A stretch of DNA of 64,000 bases from Congeria kusceri (lineage: Eukaryota; Mollusca; Bivalvia; Myida; Dreissenidae), in NCBI GenBank assembly GCA_027627225.1, contig CM051029.1, forward strand, positions 18,361,656-18,425,655, given 5' to 3'. The position numbers were made by a program, and so were the translations under genes. Below the pieces are notes generated by a model, which saw nothing but the letters and a program-made list of their open reading frames with translations, had not been told where the DNA came from and searched no databases. Each line of letters begins with the position of its first letter. Within the stretch, counting starts at the first letter, position 1. This document shows, piece by piece, positions 11,848 through 24,620 of this stretch.

Positions 11848-13777
11848 CATGTCCCCAAAGAAGTGGGGGTTTCTTGCTTTGCACCTGTCTGTCGGTCGGT
11901 CGGTTGGTAGGTTGGTCTGTAGGTCGGTCGGTCGGTCGAATAGTCGGTCTGTCCGTAGACGCTTTGACCTACGATCATGAAAGTTGGTATACTAGTTACT
12001 TGGGAAGGTCACCGTTGCTAAAAATAGAAAAACGGTTTATGCTTAATAACTTGAGAACTCATCCAGATATTTGAATGAAACTTTATTTATAGATACCTTG
12101 TATCGAGACCTCGCTTGGAATTGCATATGGGGTGGGTGGGGTCAAGATCAAGGTCACCGTTACATAAAATAGAAAAACGGTTTCCGCTGAATAACTTGAG
12201 AACGCAAAGAGATATTTTAATGAAACTTGATACATAGATACCTTATATTGAGACCTCGCTTGGGATTGCATATGGGGTTGGTGGGGTCAAGGTCACCATT
12301 ACTAAAAATAGAAAACAGGTCTCCGCTCAATAACTTTAGAATGTATCAACATATTTTAATGAAACTTCATACATAGATACCTTATATCGAAGCCTCGCTT
12401 GAGATTGCATATGGGGTGGGTGGGGTTAAGGTCAAGGTGACAGTTTCTAAAAATAGAAAATCGTTTCCGCTTAATAACATGAGAACGCATCAAGATATTT
12501 TAATGAAACTTCATACATAGATATCTTATATTAAGACCTCTCTTGGGATTGCGTATGTGGTGGGTGGGATCAAGGTCAAGGTCACCTTTACTAAAAATAG
12601 AACAATGCTTTTTGCTCAATAACTTGACAAGCATTGAGATATTTTAATGAAACTTCATTCATAGATTCCTTATACCGAGACCTCACTTGGGATTGCATAT
12701 GGGGTGGGTGGGGTCAAGGTCACCATTGCTAAAAATCGAAAAACGGTTTCCGCTCAATACCTGTAGAATGCATCGAGATATTTTATTGAAACTTCATACA
12801 TAGATACCTTATATTGAGACCTCTCTTGGGATTGCATATGGGGTGGGTGGGGTCAAGGTCAAGGTCACCATTACTAAAAATAGAAAAATGGTTTCTGCTC
12901 AATAACTTGAAAACGCATCGAGATATTTTAATGAAACTTCATACAAAGATACCTTATATTGAGACCTCGCTTGGGATTCTATATAGGGTGGGTGGGGTCA
13001 AGTTCACCATTACTAAAAATAGAAAAAAAGGTTTGCGCTCAATAACTTGAGAATGCATTGAGATATTTTAATGAAACTTCATACTTATATACCTTATATC
13101 GAGACCTTGATTGGGATTGCATTTGGGGCGGATGGTGTCAAGATCACCGTTACTAAAAATAGAAAACGGTTTCCACTCAATAACTTTTGAATCCATAAAG
13201 ATATTTTAATGAAACTTCATACGTAGATACCATATATCGAGACCTCGCTTGGGATTGCATATGGGGTGGGTAGGCTCAAGATCAAGGTCACTATAACTAA
13301 AGATAGAAATACGGTTTCTGCTCACTAACTTGTGAATGCATCGAGATATTTTTATGAAACTTCATACATATATACCTTATATCAAAGCCTCGCTTAAGAT
13401 TGCATATGGGGTGGGTGGGATCAAGGTCAAGGTGACAGTTTCTAAAAATAGAAAATGGTTTCGGCTTAATAACATGAGAACGCATCAAGATATTTTAATG
13501 AAACTTCATACATAGATACCTTATATGGAGACCTCTCTTGGGATTGCATATGAGGTGTGTGGGTTCAAGGTCAAGGTCACCATTACTAAAAATATAAAAA
13601 TGGTTTCTGCTCAATAACTTGAGAAGGCATCGAGATATTTTAATGAAACTTCATACATAGATACCATATATCGAGACCTTGCTTGGGATTGCATATTAAA
13701 AAAAATTCTTAACAATGCACATATTCACAACTTGGCTGCAAGTCGGGGGGCATACATCTTTTACAAACATCTCTTGT
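11848..13777. repeat. Modular element: 5' hairpin, GTCG tract, twelve ~140-bp units, CTCTTGTT end
   Basis: The 5' part has a short hairpin (CCCC...GTGGGGG) and then a GTCGGTCGGTCGG tract (11885-11960). Next come about 12 diverged units of roughly 139-145 bp containing CTTGGGATTGCATATGGGGT and AGATATTTTAATGAAACTTC. The end is ACAAACATCTCTTGTTAT. A shorter relative with the same 5' and 3' ends lies at 26843-27691, and a fragment at 50296-50632. Non-coding. Confidence 0.8.
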
Positions 13778-13784
13778 TATGTTA

Positions 13785-15678
13785 ATTTCTAGAGTGTATG
13801 TCGAAGATATGTTTATTACTTTAATTTAACCCCTTATGTAAACACTTATGTAAATTTTTAATCCCCAAAAGTCTGCAGCAGTTATTGGTATACGTTAAAC
13901 CATTGTTTGAAGTTTGCATTCCCTAAAATTAGAAAATTTGCCCAATTTTGTTGGCATTCAATTTTCGTGCAGCATAATTATCGCAAGAAATCTAGGTCAA
14001 AAGTGATCTTAGACAGCTACGCCAAAAAAGACGACAGCAAGTTACCAAAATGTTAATAATTCACGGATTTCAAAAGCGTAGTTTTTGTATTTTGTTTGGT
14101 AACATGCCCATTAGAAATACTTTCTACAAAGTTTTGTATTATCATATTTCTGGACTACTCCTTTAAAACCCAGGCACGATCGTCCAAAAATAGTAAATAA
14201 ATATTTGTTGGCATTAAATCAAATTCATGGCGAGCCATAAAAATATGTTGCGACACTGACTGAGAAACAAATCATTAACTTTTTTAGCCTTTAAATGATT
14301 AATTGACTTCTAAATGTGTATGTATTATGCATAGATAACTTCCCAGATGAAGTAGGGTATATTACTTAAGAATAACTATACGCATCTGATAAAAAATAAT
14401 TAAAATTCATTCCCACAATTATTTTTGTGTTTTTTTTTCAGTGATTTGTGAATATGCCCTTTTCTGTGAAATTGTGAAAATGCGTCGTAAAACGACAAAA
14501 TTGTGAAAAGAGGGAAATACAAACTACATGTAGTATCAAATAAAAACTAGTGATTTTGTTGTATTTAATCACACTTTACAAACACATGATATTAAAGTGT
14601 GATCTTTACATTCATGAAAACTTACCATGAAACATTCCAGTTAAATTTCTCTCTTTTGCAGATTTGATATTGTCAGTTATTCTTTAAATTAGCAAAATGT
14701 CCAAAGTGATATCTTGGTATAATATTAATGTCAACGCCGATTGTCTTTTTTAAAGACATTTCTTGTTAATATCATTTCTCATATTTTATGCAGACAATAT
14801 TTTCCGCTTACATTATTTTCAACGACATGACAACCCTATGATGCTTGGTATCATTGCTTTCATGTTAAGAATTTCAAGGACAATTATGAAAAAAATAAAA
14901 ATAAATAAATAAATAAAATAAAATAAAATTGAGTTGTCATTTTATCCTGATGAAGGTGTAAGCCAAAACGTTGAAAGATAAATTGAATTGACTGATTTCA
15001 CATGTTGTTGTTGACTTTTTCCACAATTATTAAGGACAGTTATGAACAATACCTGTATATGGCATTAGAACTTGTGGTTGCTGACCTTTTTAATACCTTG
15101 TTTCATATTTTATGCAGTTTATTTTTATGTTCCACTTAGATTTTTTCGGTGTAGCTGTCTAAGATCACTTTTGACCTAGATTTTCTTGCGATAATTATGC
15201 AGCGGGAAAATTGAATGCCAATAGAATTGGGCAAATTTTCTAATTTTAGGGAATGTAAACTTCAAACAATGGTTTAACGTATACCAATAACTGTTGCATA
15301 CTTTGGAGGATTAAAAATTTACATAATTGTTTACATAACCCGTTAAAATGAAGTTATAAACATATCCTCGATATATACTGTAGAACTGAGGCTAATTATG
15401 AACGTATTTTCTCATTGTATGCCATAAACAGAATGCTATATTCATTAATGTAACGAAATAACTATTTTGTTTAGCCTACATTAATATAAGCGGTACGCTC
15501 TATAAATAGCACTTGTGCAATGTTCCCATTCATAAATCTGATTGACAGAGTTGCCATTCCATGTAGAACATTGATTCTAGCGAGATCATCACAACAGTAG
15601 TGCCATTCTAAAAATAGCACGCGTAGCTAGCAACCGTTGTATAGCTGTGTTAATATACTCGTACATGCATCAATAATA
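13785..15678. repeat. Family X ends in inverted arrangement, then X body
   Basis: 13785-14029 is the left ~245 bp of family X on minus, and 15140-15390 is the same segment on plus, with about 1.1 kb between. The spacer includes 14730-14775, which resembles the X right end (AAAGACATTTCTTGTTAATA), and an AAATA/AAAATA run at 14890-14930. From 15140 the plus copy continues as X body to the TA at 15677, where the mariner-like element interrupts it; X resumes at 19268. Confidence 0.6.
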
Positions 15679-18600
15679 CGAGGGCTGAACGGAAAACTGT
15701 CGTAACTCACTTTAAAAAAAAATTACAGTAGAAGGAAAAAACTTTTATTTTACTTAATTAATTCTGCTTTATAAACTTAATTTAACCAATAAGTGATACA
15801 ATTGTATTATTTTACTTATTAAAATTGTACAGTCTGCAAAAAAGTAATATTAAGCGTTATATTAAAAGGTTTTGAACTTAAACAGTTTTCCGCTGAAATC
15901 TGTTCAAACTCCTGTATAAAAATTAATGGAAAACTGTTGTAAGTCAAAAAATTATAACTTTCCATTTATGATTTTTTATCATAACTAGCAAATGGGACAC
16001 TGTTTGTTAAAAATTAGTTAACACTTGCTAACAAATTCTAGTTCTATTTATCTTTTAGTAATTATGACTTTACAAATTAGAGAAAACAGCAGACAATTCA
16101 AGTAACGGTATAAGAAACGCATTGTCCTTAATATCATAAAACACAACACAGATTTTATAAAGGTGTACAAAGTTTAACATAATAACAATAATAATGATAA
16201 TAATGAAACTTTGACAAATTTCTTTCGTTTGTACAAGAAGCAACAGTTTTTATTGGTTTTATAATTGTAATAGTGATGGGATCTGGCCCTGGTGTCAACG
16301 AAACTACTTTAGTCCTATCTTAGCCTTTCTCTGGAACAAGAGGGCCAAGAAGGCCCTAGGTCGCTAACCTGAGTTTAATGAAGCATAGTGGATTGTACAA
16401 GTTTAATTGGCTGTATAGATCTGTTTGAAGTAAAATTTTGACAATGTTAGACAACAGCAATGTCTTTTAACAAGTCCGAATATTTTGGTCACTCAATGAA
16501 CGTTTCTTTGAAATTATTTTGAGATTAAAACAGTGGTTTCTGACAAGAAATTGTTCCACATTTTCACTTTAGTCAAAGGAGGAATACTTGTTGCTAATAT
16601 TTTGTGAGTTCAAAATGATTTTAATGAATATGGTTGAGGCAAATACACACAAAAGTCCTCCCAGAAAAAATTCCTGCACTGTTTTTCACAACCCGGACCT
16701 TAGCCTGCTCGTAATTTTGACGACCCAGAAATTACCAGCTCGTTGAAATTACATCGGACAGTTATTATTATAATTGCGGAAGTGTGGATGATAATTATAA
16801 TTAAAGAATATAATTGACCTAATTGTCGCAATTTAATACAAACTTAGTGCATTCATTAACGGCAGTAAAGTACATTGATTAGAACGCCGCACATAATTCC
16901 AAATACTGGAGTCATTCATATCACGAGCGGACATTTGTCCGAGCTGTAATTTCAATGAACAGCCCGTTCAATGCTCGGGGTGTGAAAAACAATGAGCGGG
17001 CTTTTGTCTGGGAGGGATTTTGTCCGGATCCTGGTAGAGGGTCACCCGAGGAACATTTCTGTCAAATCAGGGGTAGCGAATATATATGGCTGATATTGCC
17101 TTACTTGTCTGTTTTTTCATAAGTCGTTTGCAACTTGTCTTGTCTTATATAATTGAAGCCTGTCTAAATGGAACCATCTGAAAACCAATTACCTGTCTAA
17201 ACTGGACAATTTTTTCTGTTCCAATTTTTTGTCCTTATTCTATTCATAAAAAACATGTATAAACTGAACACTGCAAAAACCGGTACCTAATTGCATGGTT
17301 TTTAATAAAAAAATTGATTAGAATAAACAGTAAAAAAGCTAAATAAACCGAACGGCTATGTCCAGTCAGGTGTCACTTGGCTACATCCTTGAGGTGTTAG
17401 CAGATTATTGTCTCTTAATTGATAACATGGCCTCTTAATTAGAGCTACAACAGAGAGCAAAAACCGTGTGAAAAGACTGACCAGGTCCCGGTGGTGTTTT
17501 CACGATTTGTACTGTTTTAAATGCTGTCAAATTTTCACTTGTCCGTTCATGCTGTGGGACAACCTGAGCAATAAAGACAAATAAATTTGCTATCCCTGAA
17601 ATTTATTTCCAAATCCATGTCAGACAAGAAGAAGCTTTGAACAGAGACATATATGAAAAAATTGCCCCGTCCTCGAGAAGCTATGTTTTTTGGTGATTTT
17701 TGATGATTAAACAAATTCAGGAATAAAAGATTCATTTATGCAAAATTATTTCAAATCCCACGAGTGGATTCAAACAAAAAGATTTTTCTAAGTTCTTATA
17801 GCTTGGCTTAGTTCAAATAGCCAAATGAGGATAACTGTCATGCCCACTGGCGGGAATGTTTTTTAACAAATTGAAATAATTTGGAGGAAACTGGTTAAGT
17901 CATGCAAGGAACATTTCTGTGAAATATTATCAAAATCTCAAAATTGTTGCAGGGAAGATGTTTAAAGTTTCCAAAACAGCTATATATGAAAAACTTCCCC
18001 GCCCGCTGGGTGCATTGTTTTTTAACTAATCGAAATGATTAGAGCAATATGGTAGATGGTCAACCTGTGAACATCTCTATGAAATTATTTCGAAATTTGG
18101 TTAGTGGTTGCAGAAGATTTTCAAATTTTGTAATACAATCATAAAAAAAACACTGAGCCACCCCAGGTGGCCACGTTTTTTAACGTATCAAATTAATGAT
18201 TTCCAATAATTTGGTAGAGGGTCACCCAAGGAACATTTCTGTGAAATGATTAAAAAATCCCCCAAGTGTTTTCAGATAATAAGATTTTTGAACTTTTAAA
18301 TAAAACATCTATTAGGAAAACTGCCCCACCCCTGGTGGCTCTGTTTAAAAAAAATCAAAATCAATTTTAAGGAATTTGGTAAAGGGTCACCCTAGGAACA
18401 TCTGTTGGACATTATGTCAAAATCCCATGGAAGTGGTTACAATGAAGAGTTTCAAAGTTATTAAAATAGTTCAAGTCGATAAAGCCATATTTAAGATAAA
18501 CTGTGAGCCCCACCCATTGGCTGCCATGTTCTTTAATGAATCAAAATGATTTTAGGTATCATTTTTGATTAAGGTTGTTTTAGTTTTCATCTAAAATATA

Positions 18601-19265
18601 TATAAGATTTTCAAAGTTAATACAATATTGAAAGTCAATAAAGCCATATTTAAGGAAAACTGTGAGCCCCACCCATTGGCTGCCATGTTCTTTAATGAAT
18701 AAAAATGAGCTTAGGTATCATTTTTGATCAAGATTGTTTTAGTTTTCATCTAAAACATTAATTGATTAATTAATCAAACAGGTTTGGCTTTAAACTTCAT
18801 CTTTGCTGAATTGTATTGTTTTTATATGTAAAACGACTCACCTGCATTTTTTAGCTGTTAAAAGTATAATATATATATGCTTGTCTGATTTATTTTGTTT
18901 TGAAAACCTTTATTTCTATTGTTAAGTTTAATGACATCATCATATTTATGACATCATTAGAAAAACAAAGTTCATGTAGTACATAAAACTCATTTTGAGT
19001 ACAGTTTTCCATTTAGAATTAACTTTCATGTAGGAACAAACTTAATGGAAAACTGTCTGTAACTCAATTTACGACAGTTTTCCATTTTCTGAAATGGGAC
19101 ATTTGAGTTACCAACACTTTTGCACTAAGGGGTTTAAGGGGTTTTAATTAGGAATATGGTCATAATATTTTTATGTCATATGTATAAGTAGCAGATATGA
19201 CAAAAAATGCAAAAAAGTGATTTTTTGAAAAAAGTGAGTTACAACAGTTTTCCGTTCAGCCCTCG
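15679..19265. mobile_element. TA-flanked element with mariner-like terminal inverted repeats, no transposase
   Basis: The left end CGAGGGCTGAACGGAAAACT and the right end AGTTTTCCGTTCAGCCCTCG are inverse, and similarity extends about 38 bp with a single internal difference (C/T). TA flanks both sides (15677-15678 and 19266-19267). The surrounding family X sequence resumes as in the copy near 44910, which marks the empty site. The CGAGGG start and TA duplication fit the Tc1/mariner superfamily. Sub-terminal copies of GGAAAACTGT recur in both orientations near 15690, 15885, 15930, 19005, 19045 and 19075. No open frame over about 60 codons, so it is non-autonomous. A second element occupies much of its interior. 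Confidence 0.75.
16337..18770 (-). repeat. AACAAGAG...-type modular element nested inside, minus orientation, 5' part missing
   Basis: It begins AACAAGAGGGCCAAGAAGGC, then CTAGGTCGCTAACCTGAG, the inverse of the CTCTTGTT end seen at 31112 and 52340. It continues as degenerate ~160-180-bp units sharing GGTAGAGGGTCACC and GGAACATTTCTGTGAAAT. A near-identical 159-bp tandem duplication lies at 18481-18760. The far boundary is uncertain because the usual hairpin end is not found. Confidence 0.55.
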
Positions 19266-19267
19266 TA

Positions 19268-20460
19268 TAGCGTTCAAAGAATTATAAACCTAAAAATTTT
19301 AATAATGTGGAATTTATGTTTATAAACTTACTGTTAATTTGAATTAAAATTGTGGTTACGATTTATTAACGATTATTTATAATTGCATCTTTCTATCAAC
19401 TTCTCCGGTCGATGTTATTTAATCTGTAAAAAGATGCTACATTTTCTATAGATAAAATGTTATGAAAGAAGATTCGGAATACGTTGAATTGTTATTCGCG
19501 TAGCATGAATACACAGTTTGCAATACTAATTATCCACAGGAACCCTTGATATATCATATTTCTACTGATGTAATTTAAAATCGTCATAGTCTTATGAATT
19601 TTGCTGTTTGCGTTATCAAAAAAAAAGTCTTAACATTTCAAAAAATCGCTGAATGTTCCTTGACTATTGCTTTTTATTGGGATACACAGTATAAATGCTT
19701 ATTTGACTTCAAATCGTTATTATATTAGATAACTAACATGAATGGTATATTACCGGCACTATAAATAACTGTATAGACTCGTCTGATACATAATAATTTT
19801 AATTCATTCCCGAAATTATTTTCTTACATTGTTAATTTGTTAAATTGGCTCGACAAATTCAGATAACAATTATGTGAACCTAAATTATTTTGGTTATTCA
19901 TATAACACTGGTGGAAACATGGAGCTGTATGATTGGTTTATTCACGGCATAGATATTAATGATAATTTTATTTAATTATTGAATGAATAAATATATCTCA
20001 AATTAACTTTTGGGTCCGAATAGTGTCCAACAAATCTGGGGTCCAATAAGTCTCCTAATATTGGTGGGGACCAAAAAATTTGGGGTCTGAGAAGTCACGT
20101 AACCGTTCATCTTGACCGTCTGATAATCAGAAGGTAATTTTTAAATGACATCTCAATATTAGTTTCAACGCTGATTGTCTTTTTTAAAGACATTTATTGT
20201 TTCTAGTCCACTTTCATTCACTATTAATGACACCCTGTTATGCTTGGCTTCAGTTGTTGTGTTGTTAACGATTTCAAGGATTATTCTGAACAATCCCTGT
20301 ATGCCATTAGAATCAGCGTTAAGGCCGTTGCTGAGCTTTCAATATCATTTCTCATATTTTATGCAGACAATGATATTTTTCATTATTTCACAATTTGGAT
20401 TAAATTGCTGCCATGAAGCAGATAAAAATATAAATGCTTTTAATTCTACTCCCTAACGGA
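19268..20460. repeat. Family X, right part of the interrupted copy
   Basis: Collinear with 44920-45850 of the other X copy (TATTTAATCTGTAAAAAGATG near 19420, TTTTTATTGGGATACACAGT at 19670, GGGGTCCAATAAGTCTCCTA at 20038) and ending at AAAGACATTTATTGTTT near 20200. The following CTTGGCTTCAGTTG...GATTTCAAGGA block resembles 9900-10000 and 14840-14880. Confidence 0.65.
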
Positions 20461-21160
20461 AGAATTTATTGATTGTCCCAATAAACAAACAGCTTGGTCT
20501 TGTTTCTGGAAACAGTTTACAGTGTAATCAAGGAGGTTGAATTAATGTTTACTGATGTGGTTGAAAATATGTGACATTTTCAAAGGTCTTTAAAAGTACA
20601 TTTGTAATTGGGGTTTGGGTATTAGACAAATTAAACTGTTCTCTCTTATAATTTTATTGAGTGTGTGTTTATTACAATCGAACCTCGTTGTTTCCAAGTC
20701 ATTTGGACCGATAAAAATACTATGAACTAATAATTATTAAAATTAAACATTTCTAGAATTGTTCCAAATAAATGTTGCAAAAATCAAAAAGCTAAACAAT
20801 GAGTGTGACATGACTGCGTTTGTTACAGGTGCGAAGCGACACCTGGTGGACTCGATGATATAATGGTGTGGAAAATGGTGGTTGTACTTGGGTATGTATG
20901 ACTAACTCAGCATTAGCGTTAAGGGTCATTACAGCGGCTATAGCGAGACTGAATCGCTGAATAGAACGGCTAGATGGAGCGGGTCAGATGTCAGATAAGC
21001 ATATCATGTTACATAGTGACAAAATTTAATGACTTAATTTTTTTAATATGTTTTATGGATATAAACTAAGCTTAAATATAAAAACCTAATGATTATTTAA
21101 ATGCTCTGGCATCCATGTTTGTTATTTCAGAATTTTAGTAAAAAAATATTTCTATTAATA
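20461..21160. other. No gene recognised
   Basis: AT-rich unique-looking sequence with no domain or array. Confidence 0.4.
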
Positions 21161-22629
21161 ATAATAACTAGGGATGGGACCGAATATTCAAATATTGGAT
21201 AATATTAAAATATAAAAAACCGAATACGAATATTTGATTATCAAATTTATTTAAAGAATAAAAGTTCTTAAAAAAAAATCATGTTTTTTTCCAGTTTAAT
21301 TGCAAAGTTAACATGAATTCCAGTCGTATTTCCTGCCTAGCAGATGGGGGGGGGGGGCAGGGTAACGTTTTTAAAACACATGCCAAACATGTCCAATTAA
21401 CAATAATTGATAATTGGCAGGGGGGCCACGTCTTTATATTGGCCGCGAATGAATGGTTTGTAGGAGGTGCGAATATGGCGCATTGTATTCACAAATAACA
21501 AAACTTGGCCATGTTGTGATAACGGTTTCACAGTTTGCACAAGCTTAAGGCGTACAGTGTTGTTTATTGTCCTTAAGTGACATCTATACGGTTAACTTGT
21601 TTACAGTAAATTACAATTACTCTCTAAGTAACCAATCAAAATGAATCCATTATCAGCCAATCAATTTCTTTAACAAAATTAGCATTATATAAACTTGTAT
21701 AGAAAAATGTCTTTAAAAATCTTCTCCTCCATGACTATTGCTTTTTATTGGGATACACAGTATAAATGCTTATTTGACTTCAAATCGTTATTATATTAGA
21801 TAACTAACATGAATGGTATATTACCTGTACTATAAATAACTGTATAGACTCGTCTGATACATAATAATTTTAATTCATTCCCGAAATTATTTTCTTACAT
21901 TGTTAATTTGTTAAATTGGCTCGACAAATTCAGATAACAATTATGTGAACCTAAATTATTTTGGTTATTCATATAACACTGGTGGAAACATGGAGCTGTA
22001 TGATTGGTTTATTCACGGCATAGATATTAATGATAATTTTATTAAATTATTGAATGAATAAATGTATCTCAAATTAACTTTTGGGTCCGAATAGTGTCCA
22101 ACAAATCTGGGGTCCAATAAGTCTCCTAATATTGGTGGGGACCAAAAAATTTGGGGTCTGAGAAGTCACGTAACCATTCATCTTGGTCAATCTTAATATA
22201 CGTCACTTGTAAATTATTCTCCATTATATCAACACCGTATATTATACAAGAGTCTTGATTAATAAACAATGCCATCATCACGTGCTTGAAAGTACTTTAC
22301 GAGATCATTAGACAAAACCCAGGCAACATGTAATTTATGTAATGATAAATTTGTGTACGGAACAATTAACAAATTAATTAACAATAAATTAAACAATATC
22401 GTACATTTCTTTATATTTGCCTAACTCTCACTAAGTTATATCGCTCATTTACCACTGAAACAAGGTAAAACAACTACGTACACATAGTATACATATTTCG
22501 GATAGGTAAATATTCGGATCGAGTGCCGTATATAGTAGTATTATAAAACGAATATTCAAATATATTCTAATACCAAAAACATATATTCAAATATTGATTT
22601 CAGTATTTGGTCCCATCCCTAATAATAAC
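21161..22629. mobile_element. Complete non-autonomous hAT-type element with 8-bp TSD
   Basis: The element proper is 21169-22621, starting TAGGGATGGGACCGAATATT and ending AATATTTGGTCCCATCCCTA after imperfect inverted ends. It is flanked by the direct repeat ATAATAAC (21161-21168 and 22622-22629). An 8-bp TSD and a TAGGGATGGG terminus are characteristic of hAT elements. There is no transposase frame. Without the nested insert at 21686-22184 the core is about 950 bp and collinear with the truncated copy at 2548-3396. Confidence 0.85.
21686..22184. repeat. Two-template insert inside the hAT element
   Basis: The hAT copy at 2548 reads straight through this site (TTAGCATGATCTGGTCAATC). Here 499 bp intervene. 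The first ~45 bp (TATATAAACTTGTATAGAAA onward) match a dispersed unit seen at 28722. The remaining ~453 bp (21732-22184) are collinear without indel with 19661-20113, differing at only a few bases. Confidence 0.8.
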
Positions 22630-23080
22630 GGTTTGGTTGTATCAATCACCAAAAAAGTATAAAAATCAAGCCTCGAGATGCTGCCATCATAGCTGATAAT
22701 TAAATAATAGTAAATGTGTGAGAGTTCGATTTTGATCAAAATTAACACTCCGAATCAAGAATTGATAAATGCACTTAAAAACGTGTTCAGAGTAGATTAA
22801 TAATGGGTTTCAAATAATGATAATTGGAAATAGATAAATTTGAATTCAGCAACAAATTTCTAACTAAATTAAGAAGGAAATAATTGAAACCAAAGAAAGG
22901 AGTTAGGAATCATAGGCGGGTTTAGAGGAGGGTGGAAGTGGTGTAAGCCCCCTCTAAAATTGTCCAACATTCAATTGAATAGTCCTCACAATATCTTAAA
23001 ACATATGCATTTCGTTGCCAATGACGTGTTTTTCAATCAATCTATTGTTATAATCAAACCCATTCTTTGGTACGTTACTT
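22630..23080. other. No gene recognised
   Basis: AT-rich with short frames only. Nothing supportable. Confidence 0.4.
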
Positions 23081-23354
23081 ATGCACCTATCAATGTTTTC
23101 CACCGGGGGGAGCGGCAGGCATATACGGGACTTTAGACTGAAAGCGATTCCCGACAGGCGGGAATTTGACATTCCGATGGTCCCGGGGTAATAGACTTTG
23201 GTCGGATTTTAGATCCGGGTAATTAAGGCCCTCGGGATTTTGACAGATATGCTTGGCTCTAGGGTGGGTAGTTAGACCCCAAAATATATAATTTGTCTAA
23301 TTCCCTGGGTCAGCCCGCCACTCCCCCCCTGGGTCAAAATATTGATAGGTGCAT
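23081..23354. repeat. MITE with ~40-bp inverted ends (ATGCACCTATCAAT)
   Basis: The left end ATGCACCTATCAATGTTTTC followed by a G-run mirrors the right end, which closes ATTGATAGGTGCAT after a C-run. The interior is GC-richer than the surroundings and non-coding. A TTA-like duplication at the ends is possible but not clean. Confidence 0.75.
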
Positions 23355-24068
23355 TAAATTGTTCTTTTCAGCGATATCACTATCTGTCCCAACATGTTAG
23401 AAAAGCCGAGACTCACTGATATTGTTCTATATTTCACTACTTAGCATTAAATAAAATACGCTCTTACACTGCATTAAACAAATATCCTCTGTATCTTCTG
23501 ACACTTAGAATATCTCCCATTGCCCATAGTTGGACTGAAAGACCTTCTGCTAGACCTATATTATAATGCTCAGATCCATTAGCATTACTGTATATCCCTG
23601 ATTATTGGAGTGATCTGCGAGCAATAAGGTCGTAAATTATTCTTTAACTGAAAGTATTCATTGTCGCAATCAGAAAATAATGTTCTTGATGAGGTTAGGT
23701 ACAGTTGTTAGTAATTGATCGGCAAATAAATCCAAGAGATGTGTTATAATTATTCCCTATTCATTGGCAGGTCTTTATTTGAGAAATGAAATGCCCGGGT
23801 CAAATTATAAATAGCCATTTCCTCATTACTATAATTGCAGTCGTGGACAATAATTGTGGAATGAACAGAGAATAATTGTGGAATAAACAGTTTCAGTTGA
23901 AATAGACGGGCTCTGTTATCGCCATTGAAACTCATTACATCCCTTAAATGCTTGGCAAGAGAGGTAACTCCTGTAAGGGGGCTGGCTGTATTACAAAAAC
24001 ATTGAAAATAAAATCTTATTCTTAACTTCAAAGTTCTCACTTTTCTCTAACTTTATATTTCCTGTGTC
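23355..24068. other. No gene; contains a segment duplicated 1.7 kb downstream
   Basis: 23773-23900 (AGAAATGAAATGCCCGGGTC onward, then GACAATAATTGTGGAA) recurs in the same orientation at 25518-25625. No domain seen in the minus frame at 23750-24040. Confidence 0.5.
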
Positions 24069-24569
24069 AAAGGAACTTGTTCACAGATTTTCACATTTTT
24101 TGAAGTATGCCATTAAATGCATTAACTTGACAGATTTAAGCATCGGAACTAAAAACAAAGTATAATAACGAGAAAAGTATTTAGAAAAAAAAATATTTAA
24201 AAATTGGTCCCACCGGGGCTCAAACCAGGGACCTGCATATGAAAAGGCTATCGCCTTAACCACACGACCACTCCGACTTCTGTATTTCATCCTGAATGAT
24301 TTACTTTATGTAAGTGTTCCACGTGATGTCAACAGTTTCAATGAAAACAACAGAAACACTCCAAATTATTCCATCGTTTAGCGTTACTATAGCTTGATAA
24401 TTTTATCAATTTTAACTGATGATTACTCATAAACGAAACGGTTTTTACAGTCTATTTCCTGGTCCGTAGTGTTATTTTGCTCCCTTGTATACACAGTTCT
24501 TTTATTTTTGGAATCAGTAACAAAAAGTTAAAAAATTGTCAATTCGTCAATCTGTAAACAGGTCCCTTT
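24069..24569 (-). mobile_element. tRNA-headed element with terminal inverted repeats, copy B
   Basis: Bounded by AAAGGAACTTGTTCACAGAT and the inverse-type ATCTGTAAACAGGTCCCTTT. The minus strand has an A box TGGTCGTGTGGTTAAGG and a B box GGTTTGAGCCC (within 24205-24282). The body matches copy A, including AAGTATGCCATTAAATG and TCCCTTGTATACAC. The minus peptide containing SGRVVKA is a translation of the tRNA-like part. Confidence 0.8.
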
Positions 24570-24572
24570 CAT

Positions 24573-24620
24573 TACCTCACTTTTATTATACCTCACTTTT
24601 ATTATACCTCACTTTTGACT
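24573..24620. repeat. 16-bp tandem repeat, 3 units
   Basis: Three copies of ACCTCACTTTTATTAT, the last one partial. Confidence 0.85.

Noticed and set aside
20175..20456. 93-codon plus frame
   Set aside because: Lies over the right end of family X and the block repeated near 9900 and 14840. No domain.
24081..24290. Minus-strand peptide with SGRVVKAIAFS
   Set aside because: Also a translation of a tRNA-like head.
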